From Delphinapterus leucas (lineage: Eukaryota > Chordata > Mammalia > Artiodactyla > Monodontidae): 64,000 nucleotides of DNA. The first letter of the stretch is position 1; the number at the start of each line of letters is the position of its first letter. Made by a program: the position numbers and the translations under genes. Under the pieces are notes generated by a model. The model saw only the letters and a list, made by a program, of their open reading frames with translations. It did not search any database and was not told where the DNA came from. Of the stretch, positions 22,451 to 34,439 are shown piece by piece. The stretch lies in NCBI RefSeq assembly GCF_002288925.2, contig NW_022098037.1, forward strand, positions 3,218,402-3,282,401. The letters run 5' to 3'.

Positions 22451-22465
22451 ATAGATAGATGGGCA

Positions 22466-24815
22466 GGTGGATGAATGGTTAGAAGGACATATGGAGAATA
22501 ATGTTATATTAAGCTCAAAGCCACTCCGCAGCACAGACACTGACTGGAGAGAGTCACAAAGGTCTTTGAAAGAAGAATAAGGGAGGTACAAAGCATCTAA
22601 TACTACTTGGTTAAATATATCAGTACCAATTTTGGCAAAGTAAAAGGAAATTAAGACAAATTCCTTCCATTAAAAAAAATAGGATACTTTTTAAAAAAGT
22701 CATGGAAAAAGAACATAACCCTCAAGTTTTCGTATTTATGAGTTTGAGTTGCAGGTTTCATTTCATACGTTGGCTTTTGGGATAGGATTCACAGCTTTGC
22801 TCTAAGTTTTTAATGTGAGTTTTGAAGCTGTTTAAGGGGCTTCAAGCAGAGGCCGGTCTTGAAATAACTTCGGACCAGAAGACTGGGAGATAAAGCATTT
22901 CTTTGAGTGTGATGCAGACAGTGATACTTTTCATAATGTCCAAATATTATTTTTCATCAAACCTGTAGAAAATTTTCAACCTGCCCTAATTTTTACCAAT
23001 GAATCTAATAGACCTGGATTAAACTGCAGGGAAGATGAGAACATAAATTTCATTCCTTTCATTTCTTGTAATATTAGGGTTTGTATTCTTTCCAGCTGTA
23101 ATAACCTCTAGACTTCAACAAAACTGAAAACCTTTGAATAGCCTTTCACAACCTTTCAGTGGAGTAATGAAGTTTTAAGTGCTCACCGGGGATTTTTCAG
23201 TTCAGAAAAATCTAAGCAGCAGTAGATATTAAAATCTAACGTTTACTTCAACTCTTTTACAGCCTAATGGGTTTTTCTGACCATGTAATTTTTAAAAGGT
23301 TGGGTTTCATTTATTAATATAGTGTACCCATGCTGGAAACCTTTATTCTTTAAGGTCTCTGATGAGAGCATTACAGCTAAACCTTGGTTGAAAGCCAGAG
23401 GGATCAGCGGGGACAAGGAAAACAGAAACCTACAAGAGGACTTGCGAGGGCTGCCCCAAGCAGGTTGTTTTGTGTTTAGAAAATGGGGAAAAGTCTTCTC
23501 TTTATGACTTAAACACCACAGGAAGTGAAAAACAAATGCAGGATGGAGAGCCCCTGTGTGCACATAATTATGAGTGTGTGAGTCACTGGAGTTCACACAG
23601 TTACTCACAACCAAAAGGTCTGCCTAGGAAATCCAGCTATTCGCTAAACTGATGGCAGGGCACTGTTCTCTGGAGCTGCTCTACCAGGGACCAGTGGGAG
23701 GATGTTTGGAAACCAAGGAGAAACTGCAGGGTGAGCAACAGGCAGGCCCACACTTAAGCAGAGAGGATAGGATTTGGAAAGATTCCATTTTACACACTGT
23801 ATGCTGAAACCAGTATGCAGAGAAAGCCTGCATGAGCTCCAACCAAGTGGTAATAAAAAAACAAATGCCACTTCTCATATGCATAATGCCTCCATGCAGT
23901 TGACGGAGATTTGCAAGATACATACACTAGAGTGGAAAGGGGCAGGATTTACTTCCATTGACTAGGATGTAGTAAAGCTACTCTCAGGTTTATATATTAT
24001 CCAGTGTGCTCTTTTAAATTATAAAATAAAAGTGCCACTTGAGGATGTAATTGAAAATAATATTGTAAAGTAAAGGAGCTTGGGGGTCATAAGAATAGAT
24101 AGTTTGGCGTGTTTTTCATCTTCACATTTCACAAATAGATGGTTTTGTTCTCGTATGTATATGTGGCTCCCAAATTGGAATCTTGCCTTAATAGATAAGG
24201 CAATTTCAGAAAACATAGAAAGTGTACTGAATTATCCCTGTAACAGTTTTATAATGGTATCAGCATTCATCATAACTACCACATGAGAGGTATTTATGGT
24301 TTTTCAGAGAAATGAAAAAATTCAGATAGGCAAAAGCAAAGCCAAAATCTCTTATAATTGCAATGGCCATAGGCAAAAAAATCAGTATTTGGGATATAAC
24401 TTTTCAGTAGATTCTATTTAACATTATGTCCTGAAGATTTTTTTTATATATCCCCTTCTATATTAATTACATAACACTGCTTTGATTGTTCTGCTGTAAA
24501 ATTTTGATAAGGGCCCAAATAAGAATCATTAGAAACCGTGCCTCATTCTTGCAAAAGCTTTTATTTGAATGATTAACCCCGACACCTCAATCAAGATCTT
24601 GTCCTGTTTCTCTAGCTGCCTTGGTGGATCTCCATTTTGGGCTACCATAAACCACATGGTATTATCAGCTCTTCCAAACATCTCTCACATAGGTGCCTGT
24701 GGAGCCACTCCAATCATTTACGCTATCATGCTTAGTTTATTGTCATTAACCTACTAATCTCCTGTATCTTTTCTCTCCTACTTTCAAATATTACCCCTTG
24801 ATGCCTGATTGATAA
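22466..24815. other. 2.35-kb repeat-poor, gene-free stretch
   Basis: I recognise no transposon or gene. The 116-codon reverse frame at 23264-23614 and overlapping small frames at 23322-23965 have no known domains and no splice-like organisation I can defend. The lack of identifiable repeats over 2.3 kb is itself unusual for this window. Confidence 0.4.
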
Positions 24816-24819
24816 CTAA

Positions 24820-24985
24820 TTCATTTCATCATTGAGTCACTCAGTAAGTACGTAGTGTATGCTGACTATGTACCAGGCAATGTGCTTGACACTGGGGATG
24901 TGAAACAAAATTGCATCCTTCTTTACTCAATGAAGTTACCAGTCTACTGGGAAATAAGAATACTAACCCAACAATTACAAAATGA
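24820..24985 (-). mobile_element. L2 LINE 3' end, antisense
   Basis: 'atgtaccaggcaatgtgctt', 'gacactggggatgtgaaac', then 'gaagttaccagtctactggg' is the antisense L2 terminus. Confidence 0.6.
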
Positions 24986-25104
24986 TCATCAGAATCAGTA
25001 GGAACTCAGAACAAGAAACACCTTGGCCTTTCTGAAAGACTCAGGAAAGATTTCATCTTTCAAAAATATTAATATTTTTATGTCACATCCACATGAAGAG
25101 AATT

Positions 25105-25550
25105 CTTAACTGCCTTCTACAGCGTAAAGTGCAAAGCCCTCAGTTTGGCTTCATGACTCTATAAAATCAAACCCCCTCCAATCTGTCTAATCCTGCCTCT
25201 CATTTCTCTACACACACTCTTCACTGCAGCTAACTCACTTCCCATCTATAACTGTTGTTGATCATGCTCTTTCCTCACCCAGAATACCTTCCCCAATCCC
25301 TTCTGATTCTCCAATCCTAACTACTTATCCAGGCCCATTTCTTTCATTCAGACTCCCTGACATGCCAACTAATATTGATCTTCCTCTGCTTTGGCCTTCC
25401 AAAGCAATTATTATAATGTCTCCCATTTTGGTAAATATTTTGTGTGTGTGTCCTACATCCCTAAATAATAGATTGTTGGATCCTGGAGAAATGATTTCTT
25501 TATATCCTCAGTACATGGCACAGCATTATGTATGTCATATAATCTAAAAA
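25105..25550 (+). mobile_element. L2 LINE 3' portion, sense
   Basis: 'gcaaagccctcagtttggct', 'caatctgtctaatcctgcct', 'tcctcacccagaatacct' and 'agtacatggcacagcatt' follow L2 sense order. Confidence 0.65.
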
Positions 25551-25734
25551 AATGCTGTGTTACCAGAAGAGTGAATAAGTAATTGCACAAACTGTTTAAC
25601 TATATACCATATAACTATGGTATATAGCTCTTCATTATTCATTTAGTTCATTTAGTATTATATCAAACGATACGATACTTCCCATCTACTTAGAGAGACT
25701 CAGGGAGACTCACAGTCAAGGAGCATAACTTGAA

Positions 25735-26460
25735 TACACTGAGCATTTGAAAAATATAAAATGAGTGCCTACTGTGAAGTGTCAGTCACCACACTAAGTA
25801 TTAGGTAGTCACTGGTAGGCAAGACTGCCATGATGCCTGCCCTCCCTGGGCATACAACAGTCTTTGATGTGATAAATGCTCCATCCAGAGAGACATGCGA
25901 TGTTAAGGGAATGCATGGTGCTAAGCAGAATCTAACATAATCTAGGAGGTCAGCAAAAGCTTCCCAGAGGCAATGAAAAAAATAATAAATTAAATATGTC
26001 CTGAAGGATAATAAGAGTCAACAAAGTAAAGAGACAATGGTAGAGGAAACAGCAAGCACAAAGGCTGGTGGGCAAAATGAGTGTGTCATATCTGAGGACC
26101 TAGAAAATATTCAGTACAGCTAGAACACAAAATGAGAGGAATGAAAGATGGAGCTAAGGAGGTAGGTGAAGATGAGATCATGCTAAAAACTTTGGAATTG
26201 ACCCTAAGGGTGTTGGGAGCCTTTTAAGGATTTTAACGAAAGTGGATCGTATGAGATCTGTCTCTAGAATGTTCACTAGGCAGGGTGGAGGATGGAATGG
26301 AGGAGACCAAGGAAGGAGTCAAGGAGATTAGTTGAGAGGCTGTTGCTTTAGTCCAGGAGGAAGCTGATGATAGGCTAAAGTAGACTACTGTAGATGACAT
26401 TGAATTGGAAGTTAAGGAACTATGTAGGAGAAAGAATGGAGAGGATGCGGTATCAGGACA
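25735..26460 (-). mobile_element. L2 LINE, long antisense portion
   Basis: Antisense L2 order over about 720 bp: 'gaggtcagcaaaagcttccc', 'gaaacagcaagcacaaaggc', 'ttttaacgaaagtggatcgt', and 'tgctttagtccaggaggaag'. The correspondence is clear but diverged. Confidence 0.7.
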
Positions 26461-26489
26461 TAAAAATCACATAGTTACTGGACTTGGAA

Positions 26490-26725
26490 AACACAGTGGT
26501 TCTGGAATCAGGTAGACATCGTTCAAGTTTTGGGTTTTGTTCTCCGGGTGACTTGGGCTGAGTTATTTTGCCCTTTCTAGACCAGTTTCCTTGTTTATAA
26601 GATGGTGATTATAGCTGGCTCACGGAAGCTGAAACAAGGGTGACTTCAGTAAGAGAATATAGACAAACCTACTTCACACAGGGTTTAGTGCATAGGAAAT
26701 GCTCAGAATTGTTAGTCCTTTTTCT
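26490..26725 (+). mobile_element. MIR SINE, sense
   Basis: 'acacagtggttctggaatca' head, 'gtgacttgggctgagttatt', 'tagaccagtttccttgttta' and 'gcataggaaatgctcagaat' toward the 3' end. Confidence 0.65.
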
Positions 26726-27499
26726 TTCTTTTCTCCTCCACATGTGAGAAAACTATGTCATCAGGAAAGGTACCCGTTCTCTAGCAAAATCTTACCTTGA
26801 TACAGCCTTTTATTGGAAATCTTTCTAGGGCGACTATTTCGCTCTGTTCTATGTTGCATGATGGCAGGGGCTTATGAACAATTAAACAGGTCAAGTGTTA
26901 TTGACAAATACATTGGTATATGGCAGGAGAGAAGAATGGAAGAGATGGAGGAAAGCTCAGAGAGAGGAAAATGGAAAAATAGGGAAATTAAAAGAAAAAG
27001 CATGAGTTTAGAGGGTGCATAGAATTTATCACCTGGACGCTTTCTTCACTTCTATCATAAATTTATACAAGAAGAGGATTTGCTTTGGGGAAGATTGAAA
27101 ATTTGCAAGGGTGCAAGTTTCTAGCAGCATGCAAAGAAAAATATTCTTTTAGTGCAACTGTTTCATGGCCTAACCCAGATGGAGCATATGTTTACATTTG
27201 AAGGATTATTTCCAGCATTTATTTATCACTCTAGTAAAAATGTTAATTCCACATACATTTTCCAGTTTTATGTTTCAGATCAGTAATTTAAACCTTGTGG
27301 CAAAATGGTGAAATTACCAGAGTGACTACATTAATCTTTTATTCCAGTGATTAACTGCAGCTTTCTTTTGGTGATTTTCACTGGACTCTTTGTCACTCTC
27401 TGCTTACTCTCTGTCCTGTGTAGCTTTGAACTTTCCTGACTATATTGGTTGTTCCAGCGTCCCTTTCTTTGGGGAATGTTTAGATCTCTAGCTTTCCAT
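26726..27499. other. unassigned stretch
   Basis: No gene or family recognised. The lysine/glutamate-rich 69-codon frame at 26813-27022 comes from purine-rich sequence and is not convincing. Confidence 0.4.
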
Positions 27500-27925
27500 A
27501 AAAATCCACTTCAGCCCATAAAGTTCAAGCATGCACATGATCTAGAATCAGAGTGTTCCTCTCCCCTATACCTCGTGGACACATGACCCAAGCTGGTTCA
27601 AATAGAGTCTTCCTCAGGAGCTTGACCAGAGCCATAAGGAAAGAGGTGCTCATTTCTATGGGACTGGAAGTTGAAAGGACAAGTCAACCACAGGAAGAGT
27701 TTCCTGCCTGAAACTGAAGCCAATAGGGGAGAAAGGAAAGCTTAGAACTAGAGAGAACAAGACAAGCCTTGCTGATATTCTCTGAGTACCTGGATCCAGA
27801 CACACCTGAATCCATCAACCTCTCCTATGGCTGAGTTATATGAACCAATAAGGTCCCTTGCTTTTTGCTGAAGCTTCTTTGTGTTGGCTTTCCATCACAA
27901 CTAAAACAACCTGACCCCACTTTCA
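27500..27925 (+). mobile_element. ancient LTR-like interspersed repeat, family unassigned
   Basis: The pattern 'ctggatccagacacacctga', 'tatgaaccaataaggtccct', 'tttttgctgaagcttctttg' resembles the 3' half of an old mammalian repeat I recall but cannot name. Part of a sister copy seems to lie at 41930-42260. Confidence 0.4.
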
Positions 27926-28149
27926 TATTCAGTAATACCTAAATGCTTATATATTGATAAAAATACTTGCTAAGAGACGTCTAGAACTGTTTTATTAGAA
28001 TTCTATCTAGATCAACCTTTTAGCCCAGTTTTATATTAAATCTTTCTCAGAAATGTCAATTTGACAGAACTTCTAATAAAGATGCTTTCACTCAACATAA
28101 GCAATTACAAAATAATATTTGTTACTTTATAGATTCAGGATGTTTAAGA

Positions 28150-28353
28150 AGCTGTGAAGCTTATTGGAAAGAAAACACACTTTGAAGACAGACCTGGAGT
28201 AATATCCTACATTGGCCACCTAATAGTTGTATGATTTTTCACATGTATTAATAGCTATGCTGAGCCTCAAACTTCTCATAAATAAAAGGGGAGTGATAAC
28301 GCATCAGCACTTTGGGGAAGATTAAATGAAATTACATTTATAAAGTGCTAACT
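28150..28353 (+). mobile_element. MIR SINE, sense, cut by an L1 insertion
   Basis: 'tattggaaagaaaacacact', 'cattggccacctaatagttg', 'agcctcaaacttctcataaa' and 'attaaatgaaattacattta' are MIR blocks in order. The 3' end is interrupted by the L1 that follows. Confidence 0.65.
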
Positions 28354-28355
28354 TC

Positions 28356-28751
28356 ACAACAGGGATATACTTAGAGTGTATTATGCTAAGTGAAATAAGT
28401 CAGACAGAGAAAGACAAATACAGGATGATATCACTTATATGTGGAATCTAAAAAACACAACAAACCAGTGAATATAACAAAAAAGAAACAGACTCCCAGA
28501 TATAGAGGACAAACTAGTGGTTACCAGTGGGGAGAGGGAGAGGAGGAGAGGCAAGATAAGGGTAGGCGGTTAAGAGGTACAAACTACTATGTATAAAATA
28601 AATAAGCTACAAGGATATATTGAATAACACAGGGAATATAGCCAATATTTTATAAGTATAAATGGAATATAACCTTTAAAATTTTTGAATCTCTATGCTG
28701 AAACCTACAAAATATTGTACATCAACTATGCCTCAATAAAAAAAAAAAAAG
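28356..28751 (+). mobile_element. 5'-truncated L1 3' end, sense (older artiodactyl-type)
   Basis: 'gctaagtgaaataagtcaga', 'caggatgatatcacttatat', 'ccagtggggagagggagagg', then 'tgtacatcaactatgcctca' and AATAAA leading into A13 at 28739-28751. A possible target-site duplication, AAAGTGCTAACT (28342-28353) versus AAAGTACTGACT (28749-28760), matches at 10 of 12 positions and is tentative. Confidence 0.85.
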
Positions 28752-28784
28752 TACTGACTCCTAGAGGGAAAAGAAAAGGGTTTT

Positions 28785-28840
28785 GTTCACTGTTACATTC
28801 CTAGGCCCTAGAACAGTGTCTGGCACACATTACAATTTGC
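28785..28840 (+). mobile_element. short L2-like 3' fragment, sense
   Basis: 'ctgttacattcctaggccct' and 'agaacagtgtctggcacaca' are typical of an L2 terminus. Confidence 0.5.
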
Positions 28841-29110
28841 ATCAAACAGAAATATCTGGTACCTCGCGAGTGTTCATTATATGATAACTAGGATGATGGT
28901 GTAATAATGATGATGAGGTACCCGTGGGCTAGCAAACTGAGTCACTCATGGGAAAGAAAGTGAGCTGGTAACCTCATAGGAAAGCTGTTGAAGCTATTCC
29001 CCTATCCAAAGCGGACTCCTGACATTATGGAAGCTGACCAATAAGTGGCTTACTAGAATACTTCTTTATAACCCAGAACATAAATGAAGGCCATACTTTT
29101 TTTCATTACT
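28841..29110. other. unassigned stretch
   Basis: Nothing recognised. Confidence 0.4.
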
Positions 29111-29111
29111 A

Positions 29112-29426
29112 TTAATGAGTAATAGTGAGCATGCACTGAGTACTATGCTAGGTGCTAGCAATGTGATGAAGAGTAGCAACAGTAGCATTAAGAGTAACAG
29201 CTAAGTTTTCTGAGTATTCTCTTTGTACCAGGTACTCCTCTGAGCACTTTACATGTTTTAGCTCACTCATTCTCACAAAAGCTCTATGTCATTGGCGCTA
29301 CTATTATCATCACAAGTCTACAAATAAGGAAACTGGGGCATAGAGCATTTAGATAACTTGTCCAAGGGTAGACAACTGAATCTGAACCCTGTTGCTCTGG
29401 TTCTGGGACCCACAGTCTGCTACATT
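29112..29426 (-). mobile_element. MIR SINE, antisense, ended by an L1 insertion
   Basis: 'cctctgagcactttacatgt', 'agctcactcattctcacaaa', 'aataaggaaactggggcata' and 'acttgtccaagggtagacaa' follow antisense MIR order from about 29200. The left part (29112-29199) also has 'actgagtactatgctagg', so a second diverged L2/MIR end may be fused here. Confidence 0.65.
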
Positions 29427-29439
29427 TTCAGATCTTCTT

Positions 29440-29698
29440 TTTTTAAAAAAATTTTAATTGAAGTATAGTGGATTTACAGTATTAGTTTCAGGTGTATAAC
29501 AGTGATTCAAAATTTTTATAGATTGTATTCCATTTAAAGTTATTACAAAATATTGGCGTATTCCCTGTGCTATACAATACAGCCTTGTAGCTTATGTATT
29601 TTACGCATAGTAATTTGCACCTCTTAATCCCCTACCCATATCTTGCCCCTCTCCCCTCACTCTCCCCACTGGTAACCCCTAGTTTGTTCTCTATAATA
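29440..29698 (-). mobile_element. 5'-truncated L1 3' end, reverse strand
   Basis: T-rich start, then 'attttaattgaagtatagtg', 'gatttacagtattagtttca', 'ctgtgctatacaatacagcc' and 'cactctccccactggtaacc', the reverse complement of an older artiodactyl L1 3' UTR. A perfect 13-bp target-site duplication, TTCAGATCTTCTT, flanks it at 29427-29439 and 29699-29711. Confidence 0.93.
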
Positions 29699-29711
29699 TT
29701 CAGATCTTCTT

Positions 29712-30165
29712 AAAGAGCAACCAGAATGTGAGGACCAGAGTGTGTGGTCTAATAGTAGACATGAGGTGGCTAGTGTGCAACGGAACGGTGTTCTCTTTGT
29801 CCTAAAGAATGAATAAAACATGGAAAAGTATATCCGAACTCAAATTGAGTTTTCTCAGCTCAAAGACAAGGCCAGATCTAGAAACAATGTGAAGGTGTTT
29901 TCAAGATCGTCTTCTCCTCCCTGCAGGGCCTTTCCAACCAGCTCTGGCTTCCTTGGACATAAAGGTCTAGGAATTATTCTTCCTTCCTCCCTTTTTCCTT
30001 ATCCCCATCACATGTCTTTCTGTTACTGAATACTTATTCCTTGAATAGTTTTTACTTAATTCTTGTGAGAGATTGGAGACACAAATTCACACAGGTGTTG
30101 AGGATTAATCATCATTCCATGGTCTTTCCCTAAAGTAATGAATCTTATTTCTTCCCACTTAAACT
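29712..30165. other. unassigned stretch
   Basis: No gene or family recognised. Short frames only. Confidence 0.4.
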
Positions 30166-30169
30166 ACTA

Positions 30170-30480
30170 AAGAGTTCTCTAACTGTTCTTCCAGACTTCA
30201 GTCTCTGCTCCTTTATTTTGGACACAGCCGAAAGGCTAAGCTTTTCCAATGCTGCTTTGAGTGACTTTCCTATTCCAAAATCTATGGCTGCCCACTTACA
30301 ATAGAAAACAATTCAAATTCCTTAAACCAGCATTTGATACTCTCAACGTCTGCGTCAGCCTACCTTTCGGATGTGTTTTCTGCCATGACTTCACACCTGT
30401 TTTACTGTTTCTTATGCACATCCACGTGCTCCAGCCTCCTCACTGTTTCCTATACTCTTCCCGAAACCTGGAGTCTTCTT
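30170..30480 (+). mobile_element. L2-like fragment, sense
   Basis: 'tctatggctgcccacttaca' with 'aaacaattcaaattcctta', later 'cacgtgctccagcctcct', fits diverged sense L2. The 118-codon frame here is incidental. Confidence 0.5.
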
Positions 30481-30489
30481 CTCCTCATC

Positions 30490-30845
30490 TTTTTCACTCA
30501 TTTCACCCATTTACATTTTTTGAGCCTTTGCTTCAGGCCACTCATATTCTAGGCCCTGGGAATACAGCATTAATCAAGTGGGACAAGGTATCTACTTCCA
30601 TGGAGGTTTTATTCTAATGGGTGAAAAAAGTAAATAAATACACAACAATTTCAGAGTGATAAGTGCTCTGAAGACAATAAAACAGAGTGATGTGATAGAA
30701 AGTGAGTGGGATGTGTCATTTCACTGAGTGTTCAGGGAAAGATATTTCTGAGTGGTTGATGTCTGACCTCAAACTAAATATCAAGAAGGAGCCAGCCATG
30801 TGAAGACCAGAGAGTTCCAGGGAGAGAGCTCAGCAAGTACCCCCA
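30490..30845 (-). mobile_element. L2-like fragment, antisense
   Basis: 'tattctaggccctgggaata', 'gtgataagtgctctgaagac' and 'gaaggagccagccatgtgaa' are antisense L2 blocks, opposite in orientation to both neighbouring L2 pieces. Confidence 0.6.
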
Positions 30846-30849
30846 ATAT

Positions 30850-31060
30850 TCAAATATTATCCACTTTTGAAGGCCTAGTTCAGATGCAGCCTCAGCCTCA
30901 AACTTTTTCTTATCTTCCCACCTGAATTTCAGCCCATAATACTTTTTCTTTGCAGTGCTTACTACTTTATATCTTGGATGTTAGCTATTTATGCACAAGT
31001 CTTTCTACCCTATTAGAATTTCCAATTCTTAAAAATCTGCTCTTCTTTTTATCACCTCCT
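30850..31060 (+). mobile_element. L2-like fragment, sense
   Basis: 'ggcctagttcagatgcagcc', 'gcagtgcttactactttata' and 'accctattagaatttccaat' match the L2 3' portion. Confidence 0.5.
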
Positions 31061-33495
31061 GTACTTAATGCAATATTAATCCAGACACTCAAACATTTCT
31101 TGAATAAGAGAATAAAGGAAGGAAGGAATGAACAAAGGAAAAATGGTGGAATTTTATTTCACTTGTGAAAGGAATGCAGAAGACAGACAGTAGGGATACA
31201 GAGTCTTGGAGTGCCTCAAAAAGTGCCACAAAGTCTGCGAACGAGACTGGTTCTTCTAATAGGAGAATAGAATCCTCCAATTTCCATTTGGCCCATTTTG
31301 GAGGAAGTTCGAAATAAATTTTGTGTTTCCGATGAGTGTTTTAAGCTTCTGTCTTTCACAAGGTATGTTGAGTTGTTCTGATGGGGGCAGACTCCAAAGC
31401 CATAGGGAAATTCTCCAAAGATCCAACAGTCTGGATCCTGGGCATACTTGAATGAATTTAATCGTATACAGCTGGAGGTAACTGTAGCACCAGTTTCTTA
31501 GTAAAGTTGGTATTCAACGAAAGTGACAAGCCTGACAACTTCATTAACGGCATTGACATTAAGCAACACTGACTGTGTCTTACAGTTAAATAGGAAAGGA
31601 AAACTTACAATTTTGGTACATTTTAATCAAACTCCACTGGTAGTCCGTGTCAGATCTGTCCTTGTCATTTTGTGCTCTGTTTTTTCAGCGTGCTCTTCCT
31701 TCAAGTGTTGCTGGGGAGATGTTCCTCTCCCAGCCCTCTCTCTGCATAGTAACCAAGGGAGGTTGAGGAGGAGATGCTGCATAGTGCTCACAATAGATTA
31801 GCTGTGAGCTCTCTCTCTCTCTGGCATGCTACCTACCACTCAGTGTCCAACAGACAGTTGCTAACTTTCATCTATCTGTAGAATGCTCACAGCCAGGGAA
31901 AGATGCCTTAACACAGTGTTTATTACCTTTCTAGAACCACTTCTGCCTTCAGATATTCTCCTGTAGGCTGAAATGTCTTTGTTCTTGACTGAGAAGGAAT
32001 CCTGAATAGAGAATTAGTTTCACTTCCCCAATTAACCTAAGAGAATAAATGTGGAGAAATATAGCAGGAAATATTCTATAAGATGGAGGAATGACACACT
32101 TAGTGTGTCATGTTTTAGCAACAAATGCAGTTCAAAGTTAAAAAAATAGTTGAATTTGATTCAAATGTCTGGTTGAAATCACATCTTTTTAAAGTGGTGC
32201 AAATATGTCTTTTAAAATACTATAATGGATTTTTTAGTGTTTCCATTTCCTATATTTACTTTATGTTTATGACAATATCACATTTAGTAAGAAATCACCA
32301 TTTTGACATCTTTCTTTTGAAATGTCTTTATTTTGTACATTTATTTCTTGTCAATGTTTTGAATAACTTATCTCTTTGAATGAGTTCTCTAGGCTTGTGC
32401 TTGTGTGTGGTATTTAACAAGTAGCTCTTAAAGGGATGTTGTAAAATAATTTGACAACCAGACTTAATTTTTAAAGTTGCCCAATAAGATTTGTATGGAG
32501 TTTTAAGTTTTATTCTTCCTTGATTATATCTCTGTAGCAACCCAACATTTTTTTTCCCTCAACACAGCAGTAACCTCTGACATTGAGCCCTGTCTGCCAA
32601 ATCATATGCCCAAAATTGGTAGTAATGAATCCAGTTCTCAGGTGGAGTTGAGCTGTCACCTAATTTCCCTGAGACGGTGTCAGAGGGATAATGCCAATGT
32701 GTCCACAGTGACATAGTTGGGTCTGCACTCTTGGGATATGACACAATTTTAAGAATGTCCATGTCAAAAGGACAGTGTTTGGCCTCCATCAGGGAAAGAC
32801 ATGCTCCTATATAAAATATAAATTGTATGTTCAAATAAAACACATGGGAAGAAAATGTCTGTGTGAAATCTTTTTATGTCTTTGTGCATTTTCCCTCTCA
32901 CCCTCTGAAGAGTTCCCACAGGGCCAGCACTAAGTTTCTCTTCATTAGAACCCAGATTTCAATTTAAATTTTAATTAGAATAGATGACTAGAATATTTAC
33001 CATTCTCTGTAGTTTCTGCATGAAGCTAATCGGCATCTAGAAGCATGTCCTATGTTTTCACAAAAAGATTAGGATCTTATTCCACAAAGATTTACTGCTA
33101 TCCATAAAATTATTTTATATCCACCATACCACTATTTTTGTTGGATGAATCATTTTTGGAAGAAAAATATTGTTTTTCCATTTATATAGTCACAAAACCC
33201 AGCAGAAAACTTGATTTTACATATGCCCAAAACTTTCATTTTTATAAGATCATAGCTTTACTAACACACAACCCATAAATCCCTGGACTTTCCCCTAGTA
33301 TTTCAAGTGTAATTTTGAATACTGTACTAATTTCTGCAAACTAAAAGGAAATGTTAGCAAGCACCCAATACATGCTATTCTATAACCCAAACTGGTTCCA
33401 TGATAATAAATACAGATCTGAGTGATCATGTTTAATGACTATGAAATCAACACTTACATTTTTGCACTTTACAGTTTACAGAACAATAGCACTTA
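31061..33495. other. 2.4-kb unassigned stretch
   Basis: No gene or known repeat. It includes a short CT run (about 31808-31822) and a near-perfect 21-bp palindrome at 32091-32111. Reverse frames of 63-94 codons (31089-31280, 32559-32843) show no domains. Confidence 0.4.
32091..32111. repeat. 21-bp palindrome, 10-bp arms
   Basis: ATGACACACT, a single central T, then AGTGTGTCAT: perfect 10-bp inverted arms. It could be a chance palindrome or a dimeric protein-binding site; nothing around it decides. Confidence 0.8.
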
Positions 33496-33499
33496 TTCA

Positions 33500-33760
33500 T
33501 TCATTCATGTAACAAGTAACTACTGACCTACTCTGGGTCAGGGACTGTTCTAGATTGGGAGGGTGGGAGGCAGATTCAGCAGTAAATAGGACTGGCAAGG
33601 CCTGACCACACACTGCTTACATTTTCTCAACTCATTAGGAATACTACTATCTGTATTTTACAGGCTGAAAGAGTTCAGGCTCAGAGGAGCTACGTGACTA
33701 GCCTAACATCATCACATAGCTGATGAGTGGCCAAGCTGTGACTTAACACCTATCGCATCT
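33500..33760 (-). mobile_element. MIR/L2-type ancient repeat, antisense
   Basis: 'aagtaactactgacctactc' and 'gggactgttctaga' at the left, then 'ctatctgtattttacaggct', 'gttcaggctcagaggagcta' and 'cacatagctgatgagtggcc'. The right part is clearly antisense MIR; the left part may be a separate L2 end. Confidence 0.6.
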
Positions 33761-34035
33761 TCCCTCCAAGGTCAATGTATTAGATAACAGTAAAAATAGG
33801 TAAGAAATTCAAGGTTCTCTTTAAGACAGTTCTTTTCTCCTCTATGAGGTCTATAAAACAAATCTTAAAATCACAACAAATACCAACAACAACTCAAGTG
33901 GAAAAGAAAATTAAAATAAAACATGGTTATTCTCTGGCACAACTAATGCTTCACTCTCTCTTAGCTAGTTTCATTCCTTCCAAAATAAAAATACCTTGGT
34001 CATTTCTTTTTATTAGAAAGATTATGCAGGCTGTT

Positions 34036-34430
34036 TGTTATGGACTGAATGTGTCCCTCAAAATTTATATGTTGAAGCCCTAACCCACAACGTGATAATA
34101 TTTGGAGGTGTGGGCTTTGGGAGGAAGTTTGGTTTGGATGAGGTCATGAGAATGGACCCCCATGATGAGTTTAGTACCTTTATAAGAAGAGGAAGAGAGA
34201 CCAGAATTCACTCTCTCTCTCTTTCTCTCCCTCCCTCTCTCCTCCATGTGATGACATAGTAATAAGGCAGCCATCACCAAGCCAGGAAGAGGGCCCTCAC
34301 CAAGAACCAAATCTGCTGGCACCTTGATCTCGGACTTCTTAACCTCCAGAACTGTGAGAAATAAATGTCTGCTGTTTAAGTCACTCAGTCTATAGTATTT
34401 TGTTTTAGCAGCCCAAGTAGGCTAATACAT
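34036..34430 (+). mobile_element. MLT1-type LTR, sense, nearly complete
   Basis: It begins TGTTATGGACTGAATGTGTC and proceeds through 'atgttgaagccctaaccc', 'ataatatttggaggtgtggg', 'acctttataagaagaggaag', 'ggcaccttgatctcggactt' and 'tccagaactgtgagaaataa'. It ends 'aggctaatacat'. AATAAA (about 34360) is the LTR polyadenylation signal. A CT-rich insertion (about 34208-34242) expands the middle. No internal region adjoins it, so it is a solo LTR. Confidence 0.9.
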
Positions 34431-34439
34431 TTATAAAAG

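Noticed and set aside
23264..23614. 116-codon reverse-strand frame in repeat-poor DNA
   Set aside because: No domain, no splice-site or start context I can defend, and overlapping frames on the other strand have similar length.
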